From CSP1-5 sp964348275 (GTDB taxonomy: Bacteria > Methylomirabilota > Methylomirabilia > Methylomirabilales > CSP1-5), in NCBI GenBank assembly GCA_964348275.1, contig CAYGBT010000044.1, positions 1 through 21,828 on the forward strand: a stretch of DNA of 21,828 nt. The letters are read 5' to 3'. Under the pieces are notes generated by a model. It was not told where the DNA came from. It searched no databases and saw only the letters and a program-made list of their open reading frames with translations. Shown in pieces: positions 6,427-13,810 of the stretch. Numbering within the stretch: position 1 is the first letter of the stretch; every line of letters starts with the position of its first letter. The translations under genes were made by a program, and so were the position numbers.

Positions 6427-7224
6427 ATGAATAAAGGACGCATAGGGTTTCAAGGTGCAATTCTTGATGTGGACGGCGTGCTGGTGGACTCTCCGCATGA
6501 ACGGGCGTGGCGTGAGACACTGGAGCGCCTTTTCGAGACGGAGTGGAGAGACATTCTTCCTCTGACGAGTTATACGCCAGAACGCTTTACGACCGCGGTT
6601 TACCAAGAGCATGTGGCCGGTAAGCCGCGGTTTGGCGGGGCGGAGGCAGCGTTGATCTACTTTGGTGTACCAGATGCCGCTCAGCGTTCAAAACGATATG
6701 GCGACTACAAGCAAGCCTATGTGGTTGAATTGATTATGGCGGGCCAATTTAAACCATTTCCCGACGGCTTGCGGTTTGTTCTTGCGGTAAAAGAAATGGG
6801 AATGCGCGTTGCAGCGGCATCATCGTCGAAGAATGCCCATTTGTTCTTGGAACGAATACCACTCGATGTGTTCTGTCAGTCAGAGGGGAAGAGTTATCGC
6901 GTCGTATCCCCCGGGATGAACTTGTTCGAGCTATTTGATGCGAATGTGTGTGGGCGCTTTGAGCGAGGTAAGCCGCATCCAGAGATATTTGAAAACGCAG
7001 CCAAAGATCTGGACCTTTCCCCTGAAGTCTGCTTTGTGGTCGAAGATGCGACGTCGGGAATCCAAGCGGCGAAGGCAGGGGGGATGGCTGCCCTGGGGGT
7101 TGCTCGACTGGAAGATGAAGCGCTGCTCAGGGAGGCGGGTGCCGACCTCGTCGTGAGTTCACTCGATGACGTCGCACTGGAGCCATTGACCCGTGGCCAG
7201 CTCAAACTACGACCAAACACATAA
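6427..7224 (+). CDS. pgmB: HAD-family beta-phosphoglucomutase
   Basis: ATG 6427 is chosen for the upstream GGAG and the family N-terminus; frame upstream is open but lacks homology-like sequence. 265 aa. ILDVDGVLVDSP (12-23) holds the nucleophile Asp14 and acid/base Asp16. AAASSSKN is motif II, GKPHPEIF carries the motif III Lys, and VVEDATSGIQAAKAGGM is motif IV. Beta-PGM converts beta-glucose 1-phosphate to glucose 6-phosphate. The neighbour, a GH65 phosphorylase that releases beta-glucose 1-phosphate, follows at once, which supports this substrate. Symbol given by family and context. Confidence 0.85.
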   Translation: MNKGRIGFQGAILDVDGVLVDSPHERAWRETLERLFETEWRDILPLTSYTPERFTTAVYQEHVAGKPRFGGAEAALIYFGVPDAAQRSKRYGDYKQAYVVELIMAGQFKPFPDGLRFVLAVKEMGMRVAAASSSKNAHLFLERIPLDVFCQSEGKSYRVVSPGMNLFELFDANVCGRFERGKPHPEIFENAAKDLDLSPEVCFVVEDATSGIQAAKAGGMAALGVARLEDEALLREAGADLVVSSLDDVALEPLTRGQLKLRPNT

Positions 7225-7227
7225 GTG

Positions 7228-9483
7228 ATGATCGAGGATCGGGTGACAGGGGATATCTTTCGAGTCGAGAAGGATCCGCGCTGGCTTGTGACGATTGAGG
7301 GTTGGAATCCGAAACATGAGCCTGCAGTCGAGTCTGTATGCGCCCTCGTGAACGGTTATTGCGGAGTGCGAGCGTCTGTGGAGGAGGGGAGCAGCTTCTC
7401 TAATCCGGCGACGTTTTTAAATGGCGTGTTTGACGCAGCCCACGAGATTGTCACACAGGCTGCGGCAACACCGGAGCATCAGGTGATCGCCGCACCCACG
7501 CCGGAGCTTGTCCAGGCACCAGATTGGTCGCGCATTCGGGTCATGCTCGATGGGGTACCCTTGCGGCTTGTCGAGAATCAATTGCTGGATCAGAAGCGGG
7601 TGCTCGATATGCGCCGTGGGGTACTCGTCCGCGAGTGGCGGGTCCGTCACGGGATGCGTACAACGTCTCTCCGTTCACTGCGCTTTGCTTCCCTGGACGA
7701 TCGCCATGTGTTAGGACAAGTTCTTGAAATCACCCCGGAGGACTGGTCGGGTCACATTGCTCTCGAAATGCTCGTTGAGGGAGATGTAACAAACGAGGGA
7801 GGGGCACGTCATTTGATCGGCCTGCAAACGCATCGAGAGTCGGATCGACTGTTGTTAACAGCGGTCACGCCAGAAAAGGGTATTTCTGTCTGTCTGGGGG
7901 CGTGGGCTCGGCTGATGACGGGACATGGAAGTCAGATCGATGGTGTGCAGGAATGGACAAAACCGGATCTCGTCCATCGTTGGGTCTTTCAGGGGGAACC
8001 TGGCCAATCGTATACCTGTGAAAAGCTCTGCGTAATTTTCACTTCCCGTGATACGTCAAACCCGGCAGAGCGTGTGACCGAAGGATTACATGGAGCCATT
8101 GGACAGGGATTGCCTGCACTCTTGGAAGCCAGCGCCCGATCGTGGGCTTTCCGGTGGGCAAGTGCTGATGTTCACATTGAAGGAGATGAGGTCATCCAGC
8201 AACAGATGCGGTTTGCGTTATACCATCTGATTGGGTGTGCCAATCCCGACGACGAGCATGCGTCCCCGGGTGCTCGTTCATTGACGGGCGAGCGGTATAA
8301 AGGGCATGTCTTTTGGGACACGGAAATCTTTGTTTTCCCATTTTTCGTTTTCACCCACCCGCCTACGGCAAGGGCACTTTTGATGTATCGCTACCACACC
8401 TTGCCTGCTGCGCGGGATAAGGCTCACGCGCTTGGCTATAGGGGCGCGCTGTATGCATGGGAATCGACCGATACTGGCGTAGACGTGACACCGTCTTTCG
8501 TGTTCAATGCGGCAGGCGAACGGCTCGAGATTCTGACGGGATTGCAGGAACACCATATTTCGGCTGATATCGGCTATGCCATCTGGCAGTATTGGAAGGC
8601 GACAGATGATACGGCGTTTTTCATTCAGGCCGGAGCTGAGATGCTGTGTGAAATTGCACGCTTTTGGGCGAGTCGCGTCGTGCAGGGAGAGGATGGTTTC
8701 TTTCACATCGAGGCAGTCATCGGGCCAGATGAGTATCATGAGACAGTTACGGATAATGCGTATACAAACTGCATGGCGCGGTGGGTTTTGCGACGCGCGG
8801 TGGATGCGGCAGGATGGCTGCAAATTCATCATCCCGAACAATGGCTGGCGCTATCAGAGAAGATTGGACTGGGGGGAGAAGAAATTTATGTATGGTCAAC
8901 CGTGGCGGAGAGGCTGGTTGATAATCTTGATACTGAGAGCGGTCTGTTCGAGCAGCACCGCGGGTACTTTGATTTGGCACCGGCCGATTTGCGGAATTAT
9001 GAGCCACGCAAGAAGTCGATGGATGTGATATTGGGTTGGCAAAAGCTGGTCAGAACCCAGATTATCAAACAGGCGGATGTGGTGATGCTGCTTGTGTTGT
9101 TAGGAACTGAGTATCCCCGCTGCATATGCGAAGCAAACTATCGTTTTTACGAACCGCGCACGTCGCATGACAGTTCCTTGAGTGCCAGTATGCACGCATT
9201 GATGGCGGCTCGACTGGGGAATCTCGACGATGCGGAGCGTTTTTTTCGAAAAGCGGCGAGCATCGATTTAGATTTTGAGCACGGAGTGACGGCGGCAGGA
9301 GGAGTGCACATCGCCGCGTTGGGTGGTATGTGGCAGGCACTGGTGTTTGGATTTGGCGGGATGGTTGTGACCGATCAAGGGCTAGAATTTGAGCCGCACG
9401 TGCCAAAGGGGTGGGGTTCCGTACGTATACCGCTGCAATGGCGAGGCGAGCACCTTTACCACGACGTCCATGGGGACCCGTAG
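7228..9483 (+). CDS. GH65 glycoside phosphorylase (trehalose/maltose/kojibiose type)
   Basis: ATG 7228 (or GTG 7225) abuts the pgmB stop at 7222-7224, so translation is probably coupled; no separate Shine-Dalgarno is evident. 751 aa, the usual length for GH65. It has an N-terminal beta-sandwich (GYCGVRASVEEG, NPATFLNGVFD), then an (alpha/alpha)6 barrel with GHVFWDTEIFVFPFF, the catalytic-acid loop IGPDEYHETVTDNAYTN (Glu502 as predicted general acid), and the conserved KQADVV segment. GH65 phosphorylases invert the linkage with phosphate to give beta-glucose 1-phosphate, passed to pgmB. Which disaccharide is used cannot be settled by reading. Cytoplasmic; no transporter gene is beside it. Confidence 0.9.
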   Translation: MIEDRVTGDIFRVEKDPRWLVTIEGWNPKHEPAVESVCALVNGYCGVRASVEEGSSFSNPATFLNGVFDAAHEIVTQAAATPEHQVIAAPTPELVQAPDWSRIRVMLDGVPLRLVENQLLDQKRVLDMRRGVLVREWRVRHGMRTTSLRSLRFASLDDRHVLGQVLEITPEDWSGHIALEMLVEGDVTNEGGARHLIGLQTHRESDRLLLTAVTPEKGISVCLGAWARLMTGHGSQIDGVQEWTKPDLVHRWVFQGEPGQSYTCEKLCVIFTSRDTSNPAERVTEGLHGAIGQGLPALLEASARSWAFRWASADVHIEGDEVIQQQMRFALYHLIGCANPDDEHASPGARSLTGERYKGHVFWDTEIFVFPFFVFTHPPTARALLMYRYHTLPAARDKAHALGYRGALYAWESTDTGVDVTPSFVFNAAGERLEILTGLQEHHISADIGYAIWQYWKATDDTAFFIQAGAEMLCEIARFWASRVVQGEDGFFHIEAVIGPDEYHETVTDNAYTNCMARWVLRRAVDAAGWLQIHHPEQWLALSEKIGLGGEEIYVWSTVAERLVDNLDTESGLFEQHRGYFDLAPADLRNYEPRKKSMDVILGWQKLVRTQIIKQADVVMLLVLLGTEYPRCICEANYRFYEPRTSHDSSLSASMHALMAARLGNLDDAERFFRKAASIDLDFEHGVTAAGGVHIAALGGMWQALVFGFGGMVVTDQGLEFEPHVPKGWGSVRIPLQWRGEHLYHDVHGDP

Positions 9484-9502
9484 TGTCTACACCTGAGGGC
9501 TG

Positions 9503-9691
9503 GGGGTCAGGGTTTGAATCTTGACATTCGCAAGGAAGGCACATGGCATATAGCGCGTCGTTCGTAGGAGATAGTGCTAGTGGAACCGTGTAAAGCAAAG
9601 CGCTGAGCCCACCTCCGGCACACCCGACGCCGTCCCACCCATTCAGACGCCCCCTCGGGCGCAGCACGGCCCGTGGGGGCGTTTTGCTTTC
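9503..9691 (+). repeat. PHT-9: full-length copy with altered promoter
   Basis: GGGGTCAGGGTTTGAATCTTGACATT tag, then TATAGC at 9549-9554, exactly 27 nt before GGAACC (9582). TTGACA (9521-9526) is 22 nt from it, so the promoter is probably weak. The 5' hairpin arm is degenerate (CCGTGTAAAGC), while the 3' arm GCCCACCTCCGGCAC is perfect. It lies between converging genes and ends in a very stable terminator. Confidence 0.7.
9646..9691 (+). terminator. strong terminator of PHT-9
   Basis: GACGCCCCCTCGGGC (9646-9660) pairs with GCCCGTGGGGGCGT (9669-9682), then TTTTGCTTTC. Sited between the 3' ends of the GH65 gene and the CPBP protease gene. Confidence 0.85.
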
Positions 9692-9698
9692 TACCGGT

Positions 9699-10394
9699 CT
9701 ATGGTCCAGAGTGAGTCTGTTGTCGGACGTGGTGGATCCGGATGAGGTAGAGCAGGGCCGCGAAGTCGTAGCCGGCGTGCACGAGAATGGCGGGCAGCAG
9801 GTTGTCAGAGACCATCAGCAGCCCGCCGAGGTACAGGCCCAAAAGGGCCGCGAGGGCTGCATAGGTCGGCGTGAGAAAATGAGCTAATCCGAATAGGGCG
9901 CTGGCGAGCAAGAGGGCCCCGGAAGGGCCCACCCAATCGGCCAGGGTGATCTGGATCACACCCCGGAAGAGGACCTCCTCTCCCAGACCCGCCGCGACCG
10001 CGATGAGGATTAACTCGAGAAACGAGCACTCGGCGAAGAGCGGGACGATCTTCTCCCACACCTCGTGTTGAATACGGCGCAAAGGCCCCCAACACGATCG
10101 GGCGCACCAGCACATTCCCAGAAGCGGTGGCCCCGTGGCGACGATCCCCAGGACAATCGCTTGCCATTGAAGGTGCATGCGCGCAAAAGGCGGCTCTCCA
10201 ACCCACCAGCCCAGGCCGAGCCCAAGCCCGAGAAGGCCTCCCTCGAAGATGACCGTTATCCACACAATCCGGCCGCACACGGCGCGCCAGAAACTCACCG
10301 GCCCTCCCACTCGGATATACGCCGCCCCGCCGCTTTCCCCTTTCCCCTTTCCCCCGATGAGGCTGGCAAGGTCCTGCGGAGTAAATAGGGTCAC
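9699..10394 (-). CDS. CPBP-family (CAAX-type) intramembrane metalloprotease
   Basis: Starts at GTG 10394; a second GTG at 10298 behind GGGAGGG is a good alternative and would give about 199 aa. 231 aa with several hydrophobic segments. EEVLFRG (139-145) is the EExxxR motif, FGLAHF (168-173) is FxxxH, and HAGYDF near 211 is the third HxxxD/N-type motif. These residues bind metal and cleave within the membrane in the CPBP family (Rce1-like; bacterial members include bacteriocin-immunity and regulatory proteases). No peptide-toxin gene is adjacent. TTGACACCCCTTCTT lies just upstream on this strand, like the PHT promoters, but without a matching GATACT. Confidence 0.85.
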   Translation of the reverse strand: MTLFTPQDLASLIGGKGKGESGGAAYIRVGGPVSFWRAVCGRIVWITVIFEGGLLGLGLGLGWWVGEPPFARMHLQWQAIVLGIVATGPPLLGMCWCARSCWGPLRRIQHEVWEKIVPLFAECSFLELILIAVAAGLGEEVLFRGVIQITLADWVGPSGALLLASALFGLAHFLTPTYAALAALLGLYLGGLLMVSDNLLPAILVHAGYDFAALLYLIRIHHVRQQTHSGP

Positions 10395-10456
10395 CTATTA
10401 AGAAGGGGTGTCAAGTGAAAAGACTGCCCCATGTGCCTCCTGCCGCAGCCGGGCCG

Positions 10457-10496
10457 GGGAAAAAAGCGAAAGGGCCTCGAGAATCTCGAGGCCCTT
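10457..10496 (-). terminator. terminator of cspA
   Basis: Near-perfect palindrome GGGCCTCGAG (10472-10481) / CTCGAGGCCC (10485-10494); on the - strand it is followed by TTTCGC and six T. Lies 26 nt past the cspA stop. Confidence 0.9.
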
Positions 10497-10521
10497 TCTG
10501 CCCAGAGCTGCATCTGACCAA

Positions 10522-10725
10522 CTATCGCTTGATGACGTTGGCCGCCTGCTTGCCCTTTGGTCCGTCCACGACATCGAACTCAAGCGACTGCCCCTCGGAC
10601 AAGGTCTTGAATCCACCGCCTTGGATCGACGAATAGTGCACAAATACATCAGGACCATCTGGTCGCTCGATGAATCCGTAGCCCTTCGCGTCGTTGAACC
10701 ACTTTACAGTGCCAGTGTATCGCAT
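10522..10725 (-). CDS. cspA: cold-shock domain protein
   Basis: ATG at 10725 behind AGGAGGGAGAAAGGAAC on the - strand. 67 aa, the standard length. MRYTGTVKWFNDAKGYGFI contains RNP1 (KGYGFI); VFVHYSSI is RNP2; the end GKQAANVIKR is typical. One OB-fold that binds single-stranded RNA and DNA as an RNA chaperone. Monocistronic, with its own promoter and terminator and a leader of about 150 nt. The symbol is by family; the paralogue cannot be told from one copy. Confidence 0.95.
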   Translation of the reverse strand: MRYTGTVKWFNDAKGYGFIERPDGPDVFVHYSSIQGGGFKTLSEGQSLEFDVVDGPKGKQAANVIKR

Positions 10726-10806
10726 GTTCCTTTCTCCCTCCTTTCTGTTTAGGATCCCCGGGGACTGCCCGGGGTGAGGCCCCGTCGTGACGAGACCTGA
10801 CGGCAT

Positions 10807-10845
10807 AAAAAAACCGCAAAGACTTCCTGTGAAGCCCTTGCGGTT
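10807..10845 (-). promoter_or_regulatory. terminator-like attenuator in the cspA leader
   Basis: On the - strand AACCGCAAG (10845-10837) pairs with CTTTGCGGTT (10821-10812), followed by a run of seven T (10813-10807; A run on +). It lies after the predicted cspA promoter and about 80 nt before the cspA ATG, so most transcripts would stop here unless the hairpin is prevented. A second GC hairpin (CCCGGG/CCCGGG, 10754-10776) lies between it and the gene. Confidence 0.65.
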
Positions 10846-10883
10846 CGCGTTTCCACAACAAGCCGATCACGAAAGCTCGACTA

Positions 10884-10912
10884 CTAATAACACTCCCGTC
10901 TTTTCCTGTCAA
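10884..10912 (-). promoter_or_regulatory. cspA promoter, TTGACA-N17-TATTAG
   Basis: Read on the - strand: TTGACA (10912-10907), 17-nt spacer, TATTAG (10889-10884). Transcription start about 10877. Divergent from the + strand promoter at 10965. Confidence 0.7.
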
Positions 10913-10964
10913 GGAGTATTTTCTTCTGCTGGACATCGAAGATTGGAAGTTGGCCCCCCGGTGC

Positions 10965-10993
10965 TTGACACCCCTGGCGCAGCAGGGGATACT
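10965..10993 (+). promoter_or_regulatory. PHT-10: promoter-only copy
   Basis: TTGACA (10965-10970), 17-nt spacer, GATACT (10988-10993). The leader, hairpin and terminator are absent. The next gene's ATG is only 10 nt past the -10 box. Confidence 0.8.
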
Positions 10994-11002
10994 AATGCGG
11001 TT

Positions 11003-11218
11003 ATGAGGAACAAGTTTGACCAATTGGAGGCGTCGATACTTTTCTGCAATAAGTGTCAGCGGGCGATGCCCGTCCGGCAACGCCTCCTCCTGTTCCTTCC
11101 CGACGGCGAGCTCTACGATTACCTCTGCCAGGGCTGCGGCAGCTCAGTAGGCTCTAAGACCGACCGGGGGCCCGCAAGCCAACCACCTCAAGGTGCATTC
11201 CGCGCCCCCCGTAAGTAG
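11003..11218 (+). CDS. small zinc-ribbon protein
   Basis: ATG 11003 starts MRNKFDQLEASILFCNKC. The frame upstream of it reads through unrelated promoter sequence. 71 aa. CNKC (15-18) and CQGC (near 46-49) make a four-Cys zinc ribbon; the tail is Arg/Pro-rich and probably disordered. There is no Shine-Dalgarno, and the predicted transcription start (about 11000) is nearly at the ATG, so the mRNA would be leaderless or almost so. Function unknown. The thioesterase gene follows 73 nt later and may be co-transcribed. Confidence 0.75.
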   Translation: MRNKFDQLEASILFCNKCQRAMPVRQRLLLFLPDGELYDYLCQGCGSSVGSKTDRGPASQPPQGAFRAPRK

Positions 11219-11291
11219 GCGAAAGTAGTGTGATGCGCAACAGTTGCGATCAAAGCTTCGACTCCAATCGTGCGATCACCCTGGGTCCTGC

Positions 11292-11732
11292 ATGCCTCTA
11301 GAACAGATCGAAACTCGAGACCGCTTTCCCCATTTCCTCGCGGTCCCCACACGTTGGATGGACAACGACATATACGGCCATGTGAACAACGTGGTCTACT
11401 ATTCGTATTTCGACACGGTGATTAATCACTACCTGATCGCCGAGGGGGGCCTCGATATCTCCCAGGGGCCCGTCATTGGGATCGCCGTCGAGACAATGTG
11501 CCGCTTCGAGGCCTCGCTGTCTTTTCCCGAAGTCGTGGATGCCGGCCTCCGCGTCGCGCACTTGGGTAATTCAAGCGCGCGCTACGAAATCGGCTTGTTC
11601 CGCCAGGGGCAGGACAAGGCTGCCGCCGTCGGATACTTTGTCCATGTCTTTGTGGACGGCGGAACGCGAAAACCAGTCTCAATCCCGTCCAAGATCCGTA
11701 CGGCCTTGGAGCGACTGCTTATGGAGCCTTGA
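11292..11732 (+). CDS. hotdog-fold acyl-CoA thioesterase (4HBT family)
   Basis: ATG 11292 is chosen because the family motif begins soon after; TTG 11244 would add 16 unlikely residues. 146 aa. TRWMDNDIYGHVNNVVYYSYFDT (about 18-40) is the 4HBT signature with the catalytic Asp and the GHVNN turn. IGIAVETMCRFEASLSFPEV and the later FVHVFVD strand complete the hotdog fold. Such proteins hydrolyse acyl-CoA thioesters as dimers or tetramers in the cytoplasm; the acyl substrate cannot be read. The Shine-Dalgarno is weak (GGGTCC), consistent with translation linked to the upstream gene. Confidence 0.9.
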   Translation: MPLEQIETRDRFPHFLAVPTRWMDNDIYGHVNNVVYYSYFDTVINHYLIAEGGLDISQGPVIGIAVETMCRFEASLSFPEVVDAGLRVAHLGNSSARYEIGLFRQGQDKAAAVGYFVHVFVDGGTRKPVSIPSKIRTALERLLMEP

Positions 11733-11747
11733 TGAAGGGGGCGGTCA

Positions 11748-11779
11748 ACGGGGTCAGACTCTATTGAACGGGCATAGCC
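11748..11779 (+). repeat. PHT-11: tag fragment
   Basis: ACGGGGTCAGACTCTATTGAA matches the PHT-3 tag at 2365-2385 almost exactly. GGGCATAGCCCGGGG follows, a short GGGC-ATA-GCCC hairpin recalling the core loop. Confidence 0.55.
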
Positions 11780-11851
11780 CGGGGACGATGCCAGATCCTC
11801 CCCTGATACTCAGTAAATTTTGAGCTGAAACCTCGTAATTTTACGATTTGT

Positions 11852-11879
11852 TTGAGGCGATTTCCCTCTGGTAGATACT
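11852..11879 (+). promoter_or_regulatory. mscL promoter, TTGAGG-N16-GATACT
   Basis: TTGAGG (11852-11857) and GATACT (11874-11879), a diverged family promoter with a 16-nt spacer, 74 nt before the mscL ATG with no terminator between. Confidence 0.55.
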
Positions 11880-11953
11880 AGAAGTTCCACCATCGGGCAC
11901 AGAGACGAACTAAACAGACGCGGTAATCTATCGTTCAGAGAGGAGAATTGAGG

Positions 11954-12409
11954 ATGCTGAAAGAGTTCGAGGAATTTGCCATGCGGGGTAACGTCGTTGA
12001 CATGGCCGTCGGGATCATCATCGGGGCTGCCTTTGGCACGATCGTCAAGTCCCTCGTCGCCGATGTTCTGATGCCCCCTATCGGCATGGCGTTGGGCAAC
12101 GTCGATTTCTCTAACTTGTTTATCGTGCTTCAAGCAGGGAAGGTCGCCGGACCGTACGCGGCCCTGGCTGATGCCAAGGCGGCGGGGGCAGTCACGATCA
12201 ACTACGGGGTGTTCGTCAATACGATCATTAGCTTTGTGATAGTGGCTTTTGCCGTGTTTCTCGTCATCCGCAATCTCAACAAGCTCAAGCGGCAAGAGGA
12301 AGCGCCGCCGGCCGAACCGACGACGAAGGAGTGCCCTTATTGCCTGTCAACCATTGCGATCAAGGCAACCCGGTGCGCGCATTGTACGATAGAGTTGAAG
12401 GCAGCATAG
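11954..12409 (+). CDS. mscL: large-conductance mechanosensitive channel
   Basis: ATG 11954 gives the family start MLKEFEEFAMRGNVVDMAVG; AGAGGAG stands about 10 nt upstream. 151 aa. TM1 is VDMAVGIIIGAAFGTIV (about 16-35) with the Gly/Ala-rich pore helix, then LMPPIGMALGNVDFSNLF, a periplasmic loop, and TM2 near IISFVIVAFAVFLVI. The pentameric channel opens under membrane tension to release solutes in hypo-osmotic shock. The C-terminus carries CPYC and CAHC, a zinc-ribbon-like extension after the cytoplasmic helix, as found in a subset of MscL proteins. Confidence 0.97.
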   Translation: MLKEFEEFAMRGNVVDMAVGIIIGAAFGTIVKSLVADVLMPPIGMALGNVDFSNLFIVLQAGKVAGPYAALADAKAAGAVTINYGVFVNTIISFVIVAFAVFLVIRNLNKLKRQEEAPPAEPTTKECPYCLSTIAIKATRCAHCTIELKAA

Positions 12410-12423
12410 GCCTCTCCGCGCTT

Positions 12424-12530
12424 TTAACACCCCTGGCCCCGTAGGGATACTCAATCGCCTCATAGGAGAAGCTGGCATGGAACCGGGGTAGGCCTTATCG
12501 TTCGCCCCACTCCGGCACAGGCGACGGCAT
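12424..12530 (+). repeat. PHT-12: promoter and hairpin core, no terminator
   Basis: TTAACA (12424-12429), 16-nt spacer, GATACT (12446-12451), then exactly 27 nt to GGAACC. Hairpin CCGGGGTAGGC (12483-12493) / GCCCCACTCCGG (12504-12515). CAGGCGACGGCAT follows, then the gene start at 12550. With the terminator lost, this copy should transcribe the gene directly with a structured 5' leader. Confidence 0.75.
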
Positions 12531-12549
12531 ACGACGGCACGGTACAAAG

Positions 12550-12885
12550 ATGAGCACCGAAGTCTTTATTCTGAAGAACGCGTTGGATGTGCTCAAGAAA
12601 GGACTGGCGGCTCTCGGCGATCGTGAGTCCGAGAGACGCCGTAAGGAGCTCATCGCCACGGCCGTAGCCGAGTTGCTGAAGTTACACCCAGACTTGACCG
12701 CCGCTGAGGCCAAAATCGCCGCTGCCAAGGTGGCGGGCGCCCCACCCAGCCCGGAGCTGCTTCGCGCACAAGCTATGCTTCGATCGGTCAGGAGCTACAC
12801 TCGACGGGCGAAGGAAAAAAAGGAGAAGGTTCCAAAAAGAGCAAAGAGAAAAGCGGCAAAAAAGAAGGTAACAAAGCAGAAATAA
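12550..12885 (+). CDS. small protein with Lys-rich tail, unknown function
   Basis: ATG 12550 directly follows the PHT-12 leader; the Shine-Dalgarno is not obvious (ACGGCACGGTACAAAG). 111 aa. Residues 1-80 are helical (ALDVLKKGLAALGDRESERR, LIATAVAELLKLHP). The last 30 are almost all Lys/Arg/Ala (KEKKEKVPKRAKRKAAKKK), like histone-H1-like or nucleic-acid-binding tails. I do not recognise the family. Binding to DNA or RNA is an inference from charge only. The DUF4197 gene follows 35 nt later, probably in the same transcript. Confidence 0.7.
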   Translation: MSTEVFILKNALDVLKKGLAALGDRESERRRKELIATAVAELLKLHPDLTAAEAKIAAAKVAGAPPSPELLRAQAMLRSVRSYTRRAKEKKEKVPKRAKRKAAKKKVTKQK

Positions 12886-12920
12886 GTAAAGAGAGCAGCG
12901 GGGAAAGGAGTTCAGCCATC

Positions 12921-13631
12921 ATGATTCGAGTGCTGGCCCTCGGCGCGATCGTGTGGCTTATTGCCGTACCGGCGTCAGCTCAAATCATACACATCTTGAA
13001 CGGGCTCGGCTTGGGCGAGCAGAGCGGGCTGGGTGATGCCGAGATCGCCTCTGGCTTGAAAGAAGCACTCCAGATCGGCACCGAGAACGCGGTCAACCTG
13101 ACGGGACGGCCCGACGGGTAGTTTCGGAACCAGGCGATCAAGATCCTGATGCCCGAGAGGCTCCAGGCGCTGGAGAAGGGGCTGCGGCTGGTGGGTGATA
13201 GCCCCAAAGTGGATGAGTTCGTGCTGAGTATGAGTCGGGCCGCCGAGCGGGCGGCCCCATCCGCAAAACGGATCTTTTGGGACGCCATCGGGGAAATGAC
13301 GTTTGACGATGTGCGAAAGATCCTGAACGGTGGCGACACGGCGGCCACAGATTATTTCGAGGCCAAGACCACTGAGAAACTCACGGCTGCCTTCCGCCCC
13401 GTGGTTGATCAAGCCATGAACGAGGTCGGTGTCACCCGGCAATACAAAGAGCTGGTGGGCCGCTAGGAGGCCATCCCGTTCGTCGAAAGTGAGACGTTTG
13501 ACGTCGACGAATACGTGGTGGCGAAAGTCCTTGACGGATTGTTCTATGTGGTCGGTGAAGAGGAACGGAAAATCGGCACGGATCCCACGGCGCGAGTTAC
13601 CGATCTCCTGAAGCAGGTATTCGCAAAGTAA
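12921..13631 (+). pseudogene. DUF4197 protein with two in-frame amber codons
   Basis: ATG 12921 behind GGAAAGGAG. A single frame of 237 codons, about the family length, continues to TAA 13629-13631 but holds TAG at 13119-13121 and at 13464-13466. It has a signal peptide (VLALGAIVWLIAVPASA), then SGLKEALQIGTENAV, GRPDG-stop-FRNQAIKI, ERLQALEKGLRLVG, GGDTAATDYFEAKT, QYKELVGR-stop-EAIPF and YVVAKVLDGLFYVVGEEE. These match the DUF4197 pattern on both sides of each stop, with no frame change. At the first site the family usually has an aromatic residue, and Tyr (TAC/TAT) is one base from TAG at both. Many intact genes in the window end in TAG, so amber is a true stop here. Probable nonsense mutations or base errors. 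DUF4197 function is unknown; exported. Confidence 0.85.
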
Positions 13632-13638
13632 CCGAGGG

Positions 13639-13766
13639 ACATATTCAGGCCACTGCAGGAGATGTCGGCATGGAACCGGGGTCGGCAGAGTCCTTCGTCC
13701 CCCTCCGGCACAAGTGTCGCACCGCCCTCTCGCAGGCAGAATGGCCCGGAAGGGCGCTTTGCTTTC
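13639..13766 (+). repeat. PHT-13: hairpin core and terminator, no promoter
   Basis: GGCATGGAACCGGGG at about 13667. Hairpin CCGGGGTCGGC (13676-13686) / GTCCCCCTCCGG (13697-13708). Terminator CGCCCT (13723-13728) / AGGGCG (13751-13756), then CTTTGCTTTCTTTC. The place where GATACT should be reads ACATAT and no -35 is seen, so this copy probably works as the terminator of the DUF4197 unit. Confidence 0.7.
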
Positions 13767-13810
13767 TTTCAGTGAAAGCTCGGCGGGAAACAAGTGGGAG
13801 GTGAGAGACG

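Noticed and set aside
8278..9667. Long - strand open frames opposite the GH65 gene (8278-8841 and 9065-9667)
   Set aside because: They are mirror frames of a well-conserved gene and have no protein-like composition or ribosome sites.
10649..11080. A - strand frame of 143 codons over the cspA leader
   Set aside because: It overlaps the cspA promoter and attenuator and shows no domain; the cspA frame explains the strand.
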